NCBI GenBank assembly: GCA_001655205.1
Contig: LPNZ01006843.1
Coordinates: forward strand, 1-36,917
Reading direction: 5' to 3'
Length of the DNA stretch: 36,917 nt
Origin: Lenisia limosa
Taxonomy: Eukaryota; Breviatea
Both the position numbers and the translations under genes were made by a program. The first letter of the stretch is position 1, and each line of letters starts with the position of its first letter. The notes under the pieces are model-generated. The model did not search any database, was not told the DNA's origin, and was given only the letters and a program-made list of their open reading frames with translations. Shown piece by piece: positions 1-11,217 of this stretch.

Positions 1-806
1 AACGTTATTTCGGTCCCCCAGGTTTATCATATTGACCCCTGTCATTTTTGTGGCCCGCCCCGGCACCAGGGTCACCCCCCTGCTTTAATAAGAACTAGCT
101 TGCGCAAACAGAAGCTTCTTGGCTGTGGTTGGCCGTTATCTTCTCTGAACGAACTACGCCCCTTCTTTAGCTTTCTAAAGCTCATTCGGTTATGCCAGAG
201 GCGGATTGCTTTTGCCATTGTGTATTATAATTTCCCGTACTATTACTTTTATTGCCAGATAATGGTTGGTGGTAGTGGTTACATTGTATGCATTTTCATT
301 CTCCAAACAAATCCACAATAATGATAAAAAGGTCAGTACCTTTCCTGTGGTGCAATTATTCAAAAATTGACAGGGATGGCAATGACGCAGATGAAATTTG
401 AAAGAGGTGGCGGCGCAGGAGATCTGGGAAAGTGAAATTCTGCCAAATCTCATACATGAAAGTGCTTCAGGGCCTCCACTAAAATAGCTGCTATTTCCAA
501 ACTTTTACGATTCACGAGATGCCAGCACAATCCCAGCATGATCCAACACCAGGACAATCCAACAATCCAACAGCAGGTAGCTGGATTTCGTCATTGTTGG
601 GTACATCGTTTCGTTATTTTATTTGCTTGGGTGCTTGGACGATTAAAATGAATACGTTATCAATTCCCATATCAAAGAATATTTCATATTGTTGTGAATA
701 AGTAGATGTAATAACAAGCACCCTGTGTTGTGACATTTTGAACTTGTTTTGAACACAAATTGATAAACTGACACATTGATATCATAGAAGCTCAAAACAA
801 CAAATC

Positions 807-3151
807 CTATCTTTTGTGGATTTGAAGAGTCTTCGTATCAACAATCCTTGAAATGTATTTTGATCGACAAACTGCACATTTGGGTGAATGCGAAAACTCT
901 ACATGGTAAATGATACCGTATTGAAAGATAATAGTTACACTGTACTTCTCACTTTCTAAAGATGTGATGCAACTGTCATGATAAACATGCCCACAAGATA
1001 AGATGATGATCTGAATGATGAAATTGACGTCAGAGTACCCTTACCTTTCGTTTTGATATTAGCAATGAAGATAGGCAAATAGGACAGTTATTAAAACCGC
1101 GCTCCTGAGCCTAAAGAGGTCAGCCACACAATGATGTGGCATACAGTTTCTGCCAAAGAACACCAATTCGTTTGTCGTTCCAAAATCTGGTCATCGAGAG
1201 AGCTGGGCAATTAAGCAACACACAAGCCAACCTGAAAATGGCTCTTGCTGCAGTAAGGTCACTATCAAGTTGAGCACACAGCTGGTCAACTTCACATTCC
1301 CTTTTGTCTGCCTCCTTCACCAGCGCTGTTGCTCCGGTGGACACCTAATTGTAAATTATATATTGCGACTCTTTACCTTGCCTGCGGCAACTCTCATTCG
1401 TAATTCCCTGCTTTTTGGCGGGTTGACTTTCCACAATTGAAGAACCCAAACTCTGGCCTGATACCCCCTGTGATGGTAAAATAAGCGCCTAACCCCATCG
1501 GAAGATTTGAAATTTGAAAATGGAAGGAAATCCTTGAATTCCACATTAAAACGTGTATGACCGTCAAAATCTCATTCTTTGAGTCATTTCACAATGTTCA
1601 CTATCATTGTTCACATTGCGTAGTGATGTGATTCCTCATATCCACTCGTGATAATTGAACGACAAGTCTCAGATACTCTGATACACTCGGGGTGAACCCT
1701 CGGGTTATCTTATTTCATCAGTTCGACTTTGAAAGTCGGTCCTAACATAATATCATCATCGGTCCTAACATAATATCATCATAGCGCAGGTGGATAATTA
1801 TGGGAAAACATTACTTCGCATACCTAAACAACTTCTGAATCATAACAGCAGCAGACCATTTCATCCCAACTAATCCATCTGAAATCACTCTTTTCTATGG
1901 GTATGAGAAAAAGTCATACATTATCCAAATCACTGTTCCATACCTGGTAGTTTTGATGTCGACAAATAGGGCAAGCAGGAACCTATTGCGACATAACTAG
2001 GACATTGGGAAAAAATTGAAATGGTAAGATTACACCACTTACTTGAACACATTTCTCAAACGCGGAAATACAAGCCATGTGCACAGTATGGGAGCATGAC
2101 AAAAGAGCCTAGTGGTAAGGGTGAAGGGAGTAACTAGCTACTTGTTTCTTGGAACCGAGACTATCATGGCAGATGATGCAATCGTGCAAGGAATCCCCCC
2201 TGCTTCTTGAAACGGTTAACACCTGAAGATGAGCGGCACTCTTAAGATGCGTTTTATTGAAAATATTTTGAAATATCGTACCATATTCCAATCAGATTGG
2301 CTCATAGATGCTGTAGACTTCAACCCTGGTACCAATCCCATTCGCTGGGCTAACGGTTACATAAAATATCTGTATTACCTACCCAGAGTCTGCTGATTCG
2401 CATTGAAGTGAAGGCCCGTATCTGTGAACCCACCTCCCCACGGGATATCCTTGTTCAAAACAAGAGGTAAAACCTACACATGACAAACGTTACATCGACA
2501 ACAAACCTTGATTCTAACACTTGCTGGGGGTTTGAGTTCCGTTTCCACTTCAGGTACCTTGGTAGACGCAATCTTCTCTGACCCTCTCCTCATAGCTGAT
2601 GCACCACTTTTAGAAAGGGGTCCCGGAGGGGTCGAAGAAGCACGTTCACTTCGTGTTTCCGTTTTCTACAACTCTGTAATCAGGAAACCAAACACAAATA
2701 TAAACGATGGTGTTCCTTTTAAGCAAGTAATCGCCCTAACCCAGGCTGACTTTGAGTGAAGCTGATGAGGTTAATGCTCTTCTAACCCTTCGATCTGATG
2801 TCCTAGCAATCTATCAGGACAGACAAACAGTCCCTACCTCGTCACACTTGCCACTTTCGGCACATTCATTCCACCGAGCTTTCGGACATAGTGATCTTGA
2901 AGAGCTGCTGCCTGGGTACTCAGATGCCTAACCAGCTGATATTTACAGCCTCGAGTATCAACAACATATTTGCTGCATTTTGACTATCAATAGCATATTT
3001 ATAGCCTCGAGTATCATTGAGTATCAACAACATATTTGCAGCATTGAGTCCATACATTCGCAGTAAAGCATACCGTCAGAATTTCAGTGGACTTCTCGTC
3101 AGCAACTCCTTTGGTCCGCTTTGGGGTCATTGGGGAGGGACGTCGGCTCAT
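807..3151 (-). CDS. RNF32-like twin RING-finger / IQ protein
   Basis: Probable E3 ubiquitin ligase of the RNF32 type. Read on the minus strand, the start ATG at 3151 opens MSRRPSPMTPKR. A later exon carries QAAALQDHYVRKL and then TLAQRMGLVPG, both resembling the N-terminal part of RNF32. RING 1 is built from CIICHDSLG (about 2190), CSHTVHMAC (about 2070) and CPIC (about 1960), giving C3H2C3 spacing. An IQ-like exon (1545-1376) follows, with RGYQARVW and VNPPKSRELR. A linker rich in acidic and charged residues leads to RING 2: CPICLSSL (about 1070), LSCGHVYHDSC (about 995) and CAVC (about 880). The stop TAG is at 807-809. The order RING-IQ-RING matches RNF32 of animals and protists, and I estimate about 380 codons. 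At least nine introns are inferred, one of 29 nt starting GTTGGC (1203-1231). The function as a ligase is inferred from family. Exact exon borders between about 2500 and 2900 are less certain. Confidence 0.83.
1737..1782. repeat. 23-bp tandem duplication
   Basis: Two perfect copies of cggtcctaacataatatcat plus cat lie head to tail at 1737-1759 and 1760-1782. They sit in the RNF32-like intron between the end of RING 1 and the IQ-like exon, so they should not affect the protein. Confidence 0.95.
2947..3048. repeat. Diverged intronic duplication
   Basis: The segment agcctcgagtatcaacaaca-tatttgc-gcatt (2947-2978) recurs at 3003-3046 with a 12-bp insertion and one substitution. A partial third copy lies between them. 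It falls in the first intron of the RNF32-like gene. Confidence 0.85.
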
Positions 3152-3652
3152 GGCCTGAGGGTGGGTTGGATAGGTTGTTTAGTGGGGGGGGGGGCAATCT
3201 ATTTGATTTCACCAAACCCAAAAATACAACAACCAAACTAACTGGAATCAGGAAAGGAGTAAAACCAAAAAAAATAGACTATAAAGACTTTAAATTGGAC
3301 TTTTTCTCCGTCATTGTAGAGGTATCATGAAAACCTTAATCAAGGATTTACATGAATCCAAGGCTTTTTACTTCAAATCAAATGGGTTCTCATCACTTTG
3401 ACAAAGGCTCGGCAAAGGAATGTGTGATGACGTTGCGAGCCTGTCCAGATTCAAACCTGGACCAGTGTCCCCCATTCTATACACCTCCTAGATTCAGATT
3501 CATTCATCTATTCATCTATTCAGCATCTATTAGTATATTAGTAATTAAGTATATTTTTTTATTTATAATATACTCTTTATATGAAAATAAAAAACATTAA
3601 AAGTGTATTCTGCTTTACTCCTACGACAGAACTTTCTGTGTAATAAAAGGAT
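3152..3652. promoter_or_regulatory. Divergent intergenic region
   Basis: About 500 bp separate the start codons of the RNF32-like gene (minus) and the membrane-protein gene (plus), so promoters of both should lie here. It holds a run of G at 3183-3193, a perfect 6-bp hairpin (gtccag/ctggac, 3443-3462) and an AT-rich stretch at 3490-3600. I see no TATA box or other motif that I can name with confidence. Confidence 0.45.
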
Positions 3653-6600
3653 ATGAGTCAGGATTATCACGCCTTATCGTTCTTACTAGTAGTATTATTG
3701 TTTACTGGAGTTATTGGAACCTGGACAGTACAAAAATGTAGCGACTCGCCCACCTTGGAGTGAGTACTATGACAGTAAGCAGCCCTAACCTGTTTAGCTG
3801 TGTGGATGGCAACAAATTGGTGTTTCAGCAAGATATTAGTTCAAATAACGCGGAAATTCAGCTTGCAGAAGGTTGGCTTGGGCATTTTGATGATTTGACT
3901 TTCTCCAATCTGATAGGGGAATCCAATCTTCTTAGTTCCAGTTTTGTTCTGCTCCTCCTCCACCACGATTTGACGACCCAGGAACCTTTGTTAATGACAA
4001 TGATGGGCTGAAATGGATGGTTACATCAGATATCACCATCCACATCGCCCTCAACGGAAATGTCAAATACTGTATGTGAGGATTTTTTTGGACTTGGGGA
4101 ACAGGTATTGATCTTGTCTTTGGGAAACACTGATATTTTAAATCGGATATAGCAGGCATTAACAAATGGTGTTTTAATTAATCACAAACATGGGCATTTA
4201 TGTTGTGGAGCCCGACGACTCGTTCTGCCGCCTTGCGTTCTGCTCAAGTTCCTATCTTCCTTAACTTCTGATCTGCCAACTTATTATGCGCTAAAAATTC
4301 AATTATTGGCTTTAATTCTGCATTTCTACGTATTCTCTAATTCTCTGATGGTATATCCGCTCAAACCTCAATAACGGCCCACATAATGTCTATTCCCCTT
4401 TCCTCCTTGTACATACCAATAACCCGTTTAAGTAGTATGGTCTTTGTTTTTTGTATCTTCAGACAATAAAACTATTTTTTTATTATTTTGTGGTGTACCA
4501 TCCATGTTTGTTGTTTCTACATTCCATTCCCACCAACACCGCCAGACTTGTCAACGCGACAAATCGACACAGTCAACGAAGCTGAAGTCGTCAGAGTACA
4601 GAACTCCGCAATCTCGTGGGCTGGCTTTATTATTAGTGTAGCCTGGCTAGCTAGTATTTGTTCAATATAAGCATCAATGTTGAAGTGTTCCCTTGGAACT
4701 TGAGGGAGTCAAGGAATTCCGAAGTAACTGTTTAGGACTTGTCCTTCATCATCCATCTGTTGCACCGAAAGCGGTCTCAAATGGTGGGCTTGGTTCTTCT
4801 GTTTGCGTCCACATTTGCTCTATTTTTTTTACTTGTTGCGTTTTGCTTCCACCACATTAATCTGTTCTCTTCAGCAGTGACCCTTTTAGGGAGTACAAAC
4901 TAAACATGGGTGACGAATATGGGGTGTACATATTCCAAAATGCCCTGTTTGAGTTCTCCTCCACTGTCACCGTCAACACTTTCACCCACCAAATGAGCCT
5001 TGAAGCCACCTCGAGCCACTCCAATATGTCCTCGGTGGTAAGAGGGGGCTAAATGTCGATTTTCTTAACCAAAAACGACCACATAACATAGCGTTCTTAT
5101 TTTTTTCAAGTACTGGGAAGTTTCCTACATCATCATAACTACAATGTGAAACATTGAGTAGTGCGAGACAGTCTAACAATGAAGGAGTTCTACACAGGAG
5201 ACATAGGTCAGAATGACATCAAATTACTATGGATGAAGGGCTCTCAATCACAAGGTATGAGAGAGCAGTCGAGAGTGATATTAATTCTGTGGTGCTTATA
5301 CTTTAGCCTTCTTTGTCGAGCGGCGATATATGGGAACTGAAGTCAACAAACTTGGGGTCTCCACGGCCGGCTTTCTGTCTTCAGCAAGTTGCCAAAAGGA
5401 TAACTTTGCCCTTTCCAGGATTCTCACTGATGATGGAATGAAACTAGTATGTCACCCCTTGGCTCCTTCTGACCTTGCAGATGTCCGATTTTCTGACAAA
5501 TAAACCTGAAGACCTTTTCCTTGGCTGCTCTCGAGCCGAATCAGAGCCAGATAGCTTTATTGTATGAGGGAAATGTTGCATTTTTCAAACTACTATCAGC
5601 CAAGGTCCTCCACCTCACAACCCAGGGTTTAAGCTGCAGCCATGGCTCAGGTATCTTAAAGGCACGCATAGACGTTTCCCCTATCACCCCCCTCGTCGCG
5701 TCCTATGGGATACCTATCTTTACGGTTTGCGCAAACGCTCTGGAAGAATTTCTTGAGAACAGGGTCTGACTTTAAAGCTTGCCAATCTAGAGGAGTTCCA
5801 ACTTGGACGAACTGCGGCATCAGTTATTGTTAGCATTGAAAACGACTCTGTTTTTGATGGTGAGCGGGGGTAAAGGCCTACTTACGCGATGTACAGTGAC
5901 CAACTTCTTTCCCCTAGTTTACAAATGAACGGGCCTTCCAATATGGCTGACTCTTCAGACGACTTTGTAGTTGCAGTGTCGGAGTGTTCAGTGTCAGTTC
6001 GCACTTCTGCAGCACAAACGGTTTGTTCAATACCAAAAATAGTGATGATTTCACCAAATTACTTCCTTGTAGCTTTTTGGATTTGGGTGTTTGATTTGCG
6101 TAGGTCCATCTTGCTGCTGGTAAAAAGACCACAACTCCCCTTTTCTTCAATGTTGTTGTGATGGGTGCTCCTCAGGTAAGAAACCCTAAAGGTGCTTTGA
6201 TAACTTGGCAGAAGGCCATAGAGCCGAGCTTCTACTGTACCCTAACAGCCTCAACTGGCACAAAAGTGGGATCGGGGTGGTACCATTCCACAACACCCAT
6301 CACCTGTTGAAGCTGACCAAAAAGGTGATGGCCACAGTGACGGCAACCNNNNNNNNNNTATTGAGTCGCACGAGGCCTATGTCGCCGCCGCCATCGCCGA
6401 GCCGACTGCCGATGGCTCCTGCGCTACCGGATAGTGGGGGGTAGTTCTCAAAAGCTAGGGAAGCTGTCTTGGACATATGATTAAAAATCGAAGAGCAGGT
6501 TTCTTGTGTGAATAATAATTCTTAAATCAAATCCCTACCGAGTGAAAGCGGCAAAATTAGTGTTAATCAAATTATTATAACACACCAAAAGGAATAGCGT

Positions 6601-8713
6601 ACTTTGGACATCCACGACAAATACTCTCACCTTTGTTACTCCTCCCCAAGTGTATACGCCGACGACACTGGTACTTGCACTTGCTCCAGTCGATGCGCGA
6701 GTTGCGAGGAAGGCTTCATTTCAACAGAAACAAACTGCGCAACACCCAATCAAGGCGTAGGCATTGCAATTGTGTCGTTTCATTTGAGGCTTTGCTGAAC
6801 ACACCTTTACTACTCTGCCTCACTTTTCAGATAACCCTCAACGACAATGTGAGTCTCATCGTCAACTGGTCGCAGGGTCAATTTGCCATTCTCTCACTTC
6901 TCAGGTGACATCGCTTTTACCGGATCTGCAGAAGACAAACTCGACTACTTCCATAAATTTCACCAGCGATGTCCCCAGTGTCTCCTCTACAAGTGTATGA
7001 TGGTTTTGCTGTACTATTACTTAGCAGATTATGTGGCATTGATCTGCAATTCACCCGTTCGTACAGAAGTAATCTATTTAGGGTATCTTGTTGGCTGGAC
7101 TTGTGCTCGTGACAATCATGCTCTTCGTAAGGGGGAGGGGGGTTTGTTCAATTCAAGGAAGAAAATGGATTCCAGATTTTCTTCCAAGAACTAAGATTGT
7201 AGCGGCCTAAATGCGCGGCAAGAAAGCCGAAGAAGAAGTTCTCGATCCATGACGCTTTCCTTGAGTTCATGGAGTCTCAATCCCAAACACCAAGTACGCT
7301 GTCTTATTTGAATTCAACTCACTTTTTCAGTTCAAACCCCAATGAAGAAAAAGAAGGGTTTCACGGAACCCCAATTTGAACAATCTTACCAGGACTCCGT
7401 CTCTCAGAGGGACTTGGTTGGTACCATCGACTTTGAAAGAGCCCCTTGGTTGTCTCATTTCTTAGGAATTCATGAACCAAACCCTCTACAATCTGCGTAA
7501 TAAAGGAATGTACCAAGTACAGGTCCAAAAGCCAAGTGGGGAGGTTCAAATCTTCTTTTTACTCGCCATTTTATAACTATGATGAAATTTTGGACTTTTC
7601 CAAGACTAACTCTCTAGTTGCCAACCTGCCTCCAGCTTCACCATATGTTAGTCCGGGACTGAGAGGGTAATAAGTGTCTGATGTTACAGACGCCAAACTT
7701 CCATAAAGGCCAGGCTCCAGAAAGGCCCTCCAAGTCGGCGTGCAAGGTACTTACCGGACTTCTTGACATGGCTGACCCTTCAGATCACTCCTCGAATGCA
7801 AGGTCCTGACAGCAGCTTCTCGTCCTTTGGGAAAACAAAACGAAAACTTGACCTGACCCCATCAGTTTGGAGGATTGTTTCTATTCACACCAAAAAGAGT
7901 CCTCTAACAGCACAGGGCCTTCCAACAGCTAACGACAATATGGCTGCAGTGAACGCTATCACTGCACATGACCCCAGAATGCTTCAAATGGTGAGTTTTG
8001 AGACCTCTTTTATCAACAAAGAGGGTTGATTATACATAGTATATATGATATATTATATAAATAATGGAGATGACACCCTAGGGTGGACTCAGTGACACAG
8101 GCCTTGCCGGGAACAATGAGGCCAACCTTCTCATGGACCCAGGTTTTAACATGGTATGAGCTCCTACAGCTGGTTTAGGCTTTAACTGTTTAGGGCGTTG
8201 ATTACCCCACCCACCTGACAGACATGTCAGGATTATGACACGTAATGTATCTATTGGTTGTGTATTAGTGTTTCTTAGGTTTTTCTTAGAGTATTTATTT
8301 AATTATAACCCCCCCCCCTTTTTTTTTTTTCAAAGAAATCAAAAAAATANNNNNNNNNNNNNNNNNNNNNNNNNNNNNNNNNNNNNNNNNNNNNNNNNNN
8401 NNNNNNNNNNNNNNNNNNNNNNNNNNNNNNNNNNNNNNNNNNNNNACCGCCGCCTGTGCACTGTAACAGTCGTTGTTTGGAGTCAGACACGCTCGACTGT
8501 AAAGCAGCAGCATCTATGATGGTGATGGGACATTGATGATGGATGAGAACTTCAGCCACAAACTATATGAAGGTCAGCTTTGGGAATGATTTGGTGTAAG
8601 GAGTGGCGAATACAGCCAATGAGATTTGGTCTCCTCTATGGCTTATTGTCATTTTGCTAGCCAAGTGTCTTCCGCTCTTGGTTGTGCTAAAAGGTCAGGC
8701 ATTGGACCTCTGA
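3653..8713 (+). CDS. Type I membrane protein, candidate HAP2/GCS1 gamete fusogen
   Basis: The start ATG at 3653 opens a signal peptide (MSQDYHALSFLLVVLLFTGV). The ectodomain follows in about 15 short exons. Segments recalling HAP2/GCS1 are LNMGDEYGVYIFQNALFEFS (about 4900-4960), DIKLLWM (about 5220), EVNKLGVSTAGF (about 5345) and the strand block ASVIVSIENDSVF, DDFVVAVSEC, AAQTVHLAAG (5818-6115), then PSFYCTLTAS (about 6230). A Cys-rich module (TCTCSSRCASCEEGF, about 6675-6720) and an S/T linker (NSTTSINFTSD) precede one transmembrane helix, GILLAGLVLVTIMLF (7082-7126). The cytoplasmic tail is long, basic and S/P-rich (KPKKKFSIHDAFLEF; FKSSFYSPFYNYDEILDF) and ends at TGA 8711-8713. Gaps at 6349-6358 and 8350-8445 remove coding sequence. 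HAP2 mediates gamete membrane merger. The identity is inferred from pattern resemblance only; the gene structure is better supported than the name. Confidence 0.6.
6349..6358. other. Assembly gap (10 N) inside the HAP2-like gene
   Basis: The gap lies in ectodomain coding sequence. Downstream, 6361-6432 is unusually GC-rich and open (SHEAYVAAAIAEPTADG) before a TAG at 6433-6435. That stop could be real only if this stretch is not joined to the following exon. Confidence 0.9.
8350..8445. other. Assembly gap (96 N) beside a C/T homopolymer run
   Basis: The gap follows a run of about ten C and twelve T at 8309-8330, within the 3' part of the HAP2-like gene. The exon DGDGTLMMDENFSHKLYE lies just downstream. 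Confidence 0.95.
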
Positions 8714-9249
8714 AATGAAAAAAAAAAAGAAGGCATGCATCACCGTCAAGTTGGAATGATGAGAGGTATTATACACTATATGAACGCAACAATCACAGTT
8801 GATCCTAATTTAAGAGTGTGTGAGCATGCCCCTTGGTCCTAATTTAAAAGTGCCTTAATATGCGTTTCCTTATTGGTCCTCCCACCTCCGAGCCAGATAA
8901 TGGGTACTTTATAACCTCAAGCGGAGGATCCGTTAGCTGCGTAAATCGAGGGGCTGCGAAGTAAATAAGAATGTCATGCGCCATATGTTTATGAAATCGA
9001 CCAAGGAGCCCAGCCGACCGAGGTTCGGAATGGACCGTCAGATTGTTCCACTTTTTGGGACATCCTGGCAAGTTGCAACCACTGATGTGATAACCGAATC
9101 TTTCAGTTGCACGCTGGCGCGCAACTGTCGCGTCAGAACAGCAATATTAATCAACAAGGGGATAGACCTGACCAAACAAGACCCAATCTTTCGTCCACTG
9201 TTGAGCCTTCATATCCAGACGGGTTGCTGGTTTTGCCTCAGCCATAGCC
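8714..9249. promoter_or_regulatory. Intergenic region upstream of the small secreted protein
   Basis: An A-run at 8719-8730 follows the HAP2-like stop. The near-repeat gatcctaatttaagagtg / ggtcctaatttaaaagtgcc occurs at about 8801 and 8836. ORFs on both strands (8844-9311) show no splice-supported continuation and look like chance. Confidence 0.4.
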
Positions 9250-9638
9250 ATGCTGTCTTTTCGGATGCTTGCTGCGGCAGGTGCTCTTATAGTCTTTACT
9301 GTGTTGGGTAAGTACTCAGCTAATAAGTTTCTCAATTCGATTGACGAAGTTCAGATCGTTCTGCAGCCATATTTTCGATATCGTTTGGTAAAGGTAGGAC
9401 GGATTCACCTGAAATTGTAACTCAAAAACATGTGAAGTACAGTAATACCACATACCACTACCCACTCTCAGTTGAAGCCCTATTCGGACCGTTCTCTGAA
9501 GAAGGTCGCAATGTGCTGCTTATCGAATCCTCTGAAGCAATGAAGGCTGAAATACAATGGGAAAAAGACTGCAAAATACCCCCCCCCCCACTGTGAACCG
9601 TTTCTGTAGTTTCTGAGGAAGATGTGGCGACGACCTAA
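9250..9638 (+). CDS. Small secreted or membrane-anchored protein, unknown family
   Basis: The ATG at 9250 opens a hydrophobic leader, MLSFRMLAAAGALIVFTVL, typical of a signal peptide or anchor. Splicing out 9310-9355 (gtaagt...ttcag) joins it in frame to an exon running to about 9575 that contains VTQKHVKYSNTTYHYPLSVE and LFGPFSEEGRNVLLIESSEA. An N-glycosylation site (NTT) is visible. The exon runs into a stretch of 11 C. The last piece, SEEDVATT with stop TAA 9636-9638, fits only if the C-run is one base off or the junction is different. About 110 residues. No family recognised. The stop is only 36 bp from the convergent stop of the coiled-coil gene. Confidence 0.55.
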
Positions 9639-9674
9639 TGATTAGACCCGTTGGGTGTTTACAAACATTGACAT

Positions 9675-11176
9675 TCAGGCGAGTTTAGCTTCAGCCGCAG
9701 CTCTTCGTCTCCTCTCACTGGAACGCTCGTTTCTGAGGTTGTTAAAAGTGTGTCGGTGGTTTCACCTCTCTTCTTCAAGCCTTTCATTTTCTTCTAGAAG
9801 CGCGGCTTTAAGAATCTAAAAACGTGAGACCTTGCAGAATTGGCCCACAACAGACAAGCATTGAAACAAACCTCATTTTGCCTTTTCGAGTCAGCAAATT
9901 TATCCTGTAGCCTGTTGTATTGGCCTCTCTCGTGTTCTAACGCGATAAAAGAAGGCCACTTAAAAGACGATGGATAAATATGAGAAAATTGGAACAACAA
10001 ATTTTATCCAGTCAAAGATGTGAATACCTAACATTGATTGACTGCAGTACCTCCACCTGATAGTTGAGCACACTGAAAAAGGAAGAATCGTGGCCATCTT
10101 CACACACCTGTTTTGCTAGTCAGACAAAGTGGTCCATTATATGCGATGCTGCGTCCCAATGGCTGCGGGGTGAGGACTTGTTGATATTGTAAAATTTTGT
10201 TGTATCACCATAAGAGTGATATAATAGACTGGAACCAACTTTCTGTTCGTCATGCAGCATTCGTGCTTATTCCTCTGCCAATTTCCACTAGGAAGAATTT
10301 TGTTCAACTTCTTCAATTTGAGCTTGGACAACTGCATCCTTTGCGGCCAATTCTATGTCGTAACAATAGAAACCATAAGGTCAAATAAGTTGAAGTCCCA
10401 TCAAAAAGATAGCGATGTCGCCGAAAGAACGATTATTAAGATAATCAATCATTAAATGGAAGAACTATCATGAAATATATATACTACAACGTAGCATTTT
10501 TCTCATCTTTGCTGAGTCTCTCCAGCTCACCTTCCGAGTCGTGTCTCCCATTGCATGTCCATATCTCTGACCTGCATTTCAAAACTCTACAATATCATTG
10601 TTTTAAGTCAATTTGGAAACAAAAGGCTACTGCTAACGGAGATCCCTTATCTCTATTCTCGCTTTCAGTCCCATTGGTCACCTCAATTTCATTCACCATT
10701 GTGTTGAGAGAGTGATACCATCATGCGCCCGCAAAGACCACTCCAGAAGGCTCACTAGCTCCTCTGACCATGCCCAAACCTCGTGGTTAGATCATACATA
10801 TGCTTCCAGAAGAGGATTTGAGTTGATAATGTTGTTTCCGGACGAGTAGAACGAAATACTGTCTTCAAACACAGTTAGATACACCACTCACTTGTCTTAT
10901 AGTTTCGTGAGTGATAATTGAAAGAGAGTCGCGCTGCCGCAAGAGGGCCTCAGATTGCGCCTTCAGATCCCTTCCAGAAAGTTCATCTTCTGGTTTACAA
11001 CAACAACATAATGCTGGGAATTGGCAGCAGCTACCCACAAACACAGGGTCAGCTTTGTGTTGCCAATACTGCAAGTTTGACTGCGTTGTTAGAACCTCAA
11101 CCAAAACAAAGGTCCAATGGACTCCCCATACTGCAAAAGAAGACGGTTGAATTGATGACAAGTTGAGGAGAGTCAT
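9675..11176 (-). CDS. Coiled-coil protein, unidentified
   Basis: Minus-strand exons rich in charged heptads: DELSGRDLKAQSEALLRQRD (about 10985-10925), VWAWSEELVSLLEWSLRAHD (about 10790-10730), AAKDAVVQAQIEEVEQN (about 10345-10295), a VLNYQVEVLQSIN exon (10112-10040), GQYNRLQDKFADSKRQNE (about 9930-9875), ILKAALLEENERLEEER (about 9818-9770) and finally NERSSERRRAAAEAKLA with stop TGA 9675-9677. Introns have clear gt...ag ends and phases agree in the 3' half. The most likely start is the ATG at 11176, but the first two exons are unresolved. Coiled coils suggest a structural or tethering role. I do not recognise a named family. Confidence 0.65.
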
Positions 11177-11217
11177 GCTGGGGCCGTCATAGTCGTCCGG
11201 GCCTCGAGGCGTCACAT

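Noticed and set aside
1-806. Possible gene left of the RNF32-like stop, for example ATG 519 (MPAQSQHDPTPGQSNNPTAG, then gtagct)
   Set aside because: The exon is low in complexity and no continuing exon could be joined in frame before 807. Nothing firm can be called in this 800-bp stretch.
2508-2759. Plus-strand ORF of 83 codons
   Set aside because: The same stretch reads well on the minus strand as the Ser/Pro/Lys-rich N-terminal exon of the RNF32-like protein, with matching splice sites.
3443-3462. Hairpin gtccag-attcaaac-ctggac resembling a tRNA T-arm
   Set aside because: The loop is 8 nt, and no D-arm, anticodon arm or acceptor stem is found at the right distance on either strand.
7361-7549. 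Minus-strand ORF of 62 codons
   Set aside because: It is antisense to well-connected exons of the membrane-protein cytoplasmic tail.
8976-9311. 111-codon ORF upstream of the small secreted protein
   Set aside because: It overlaps in another frame the hydrophobic leader starting at 9250. Composition and splice context favour the latter.
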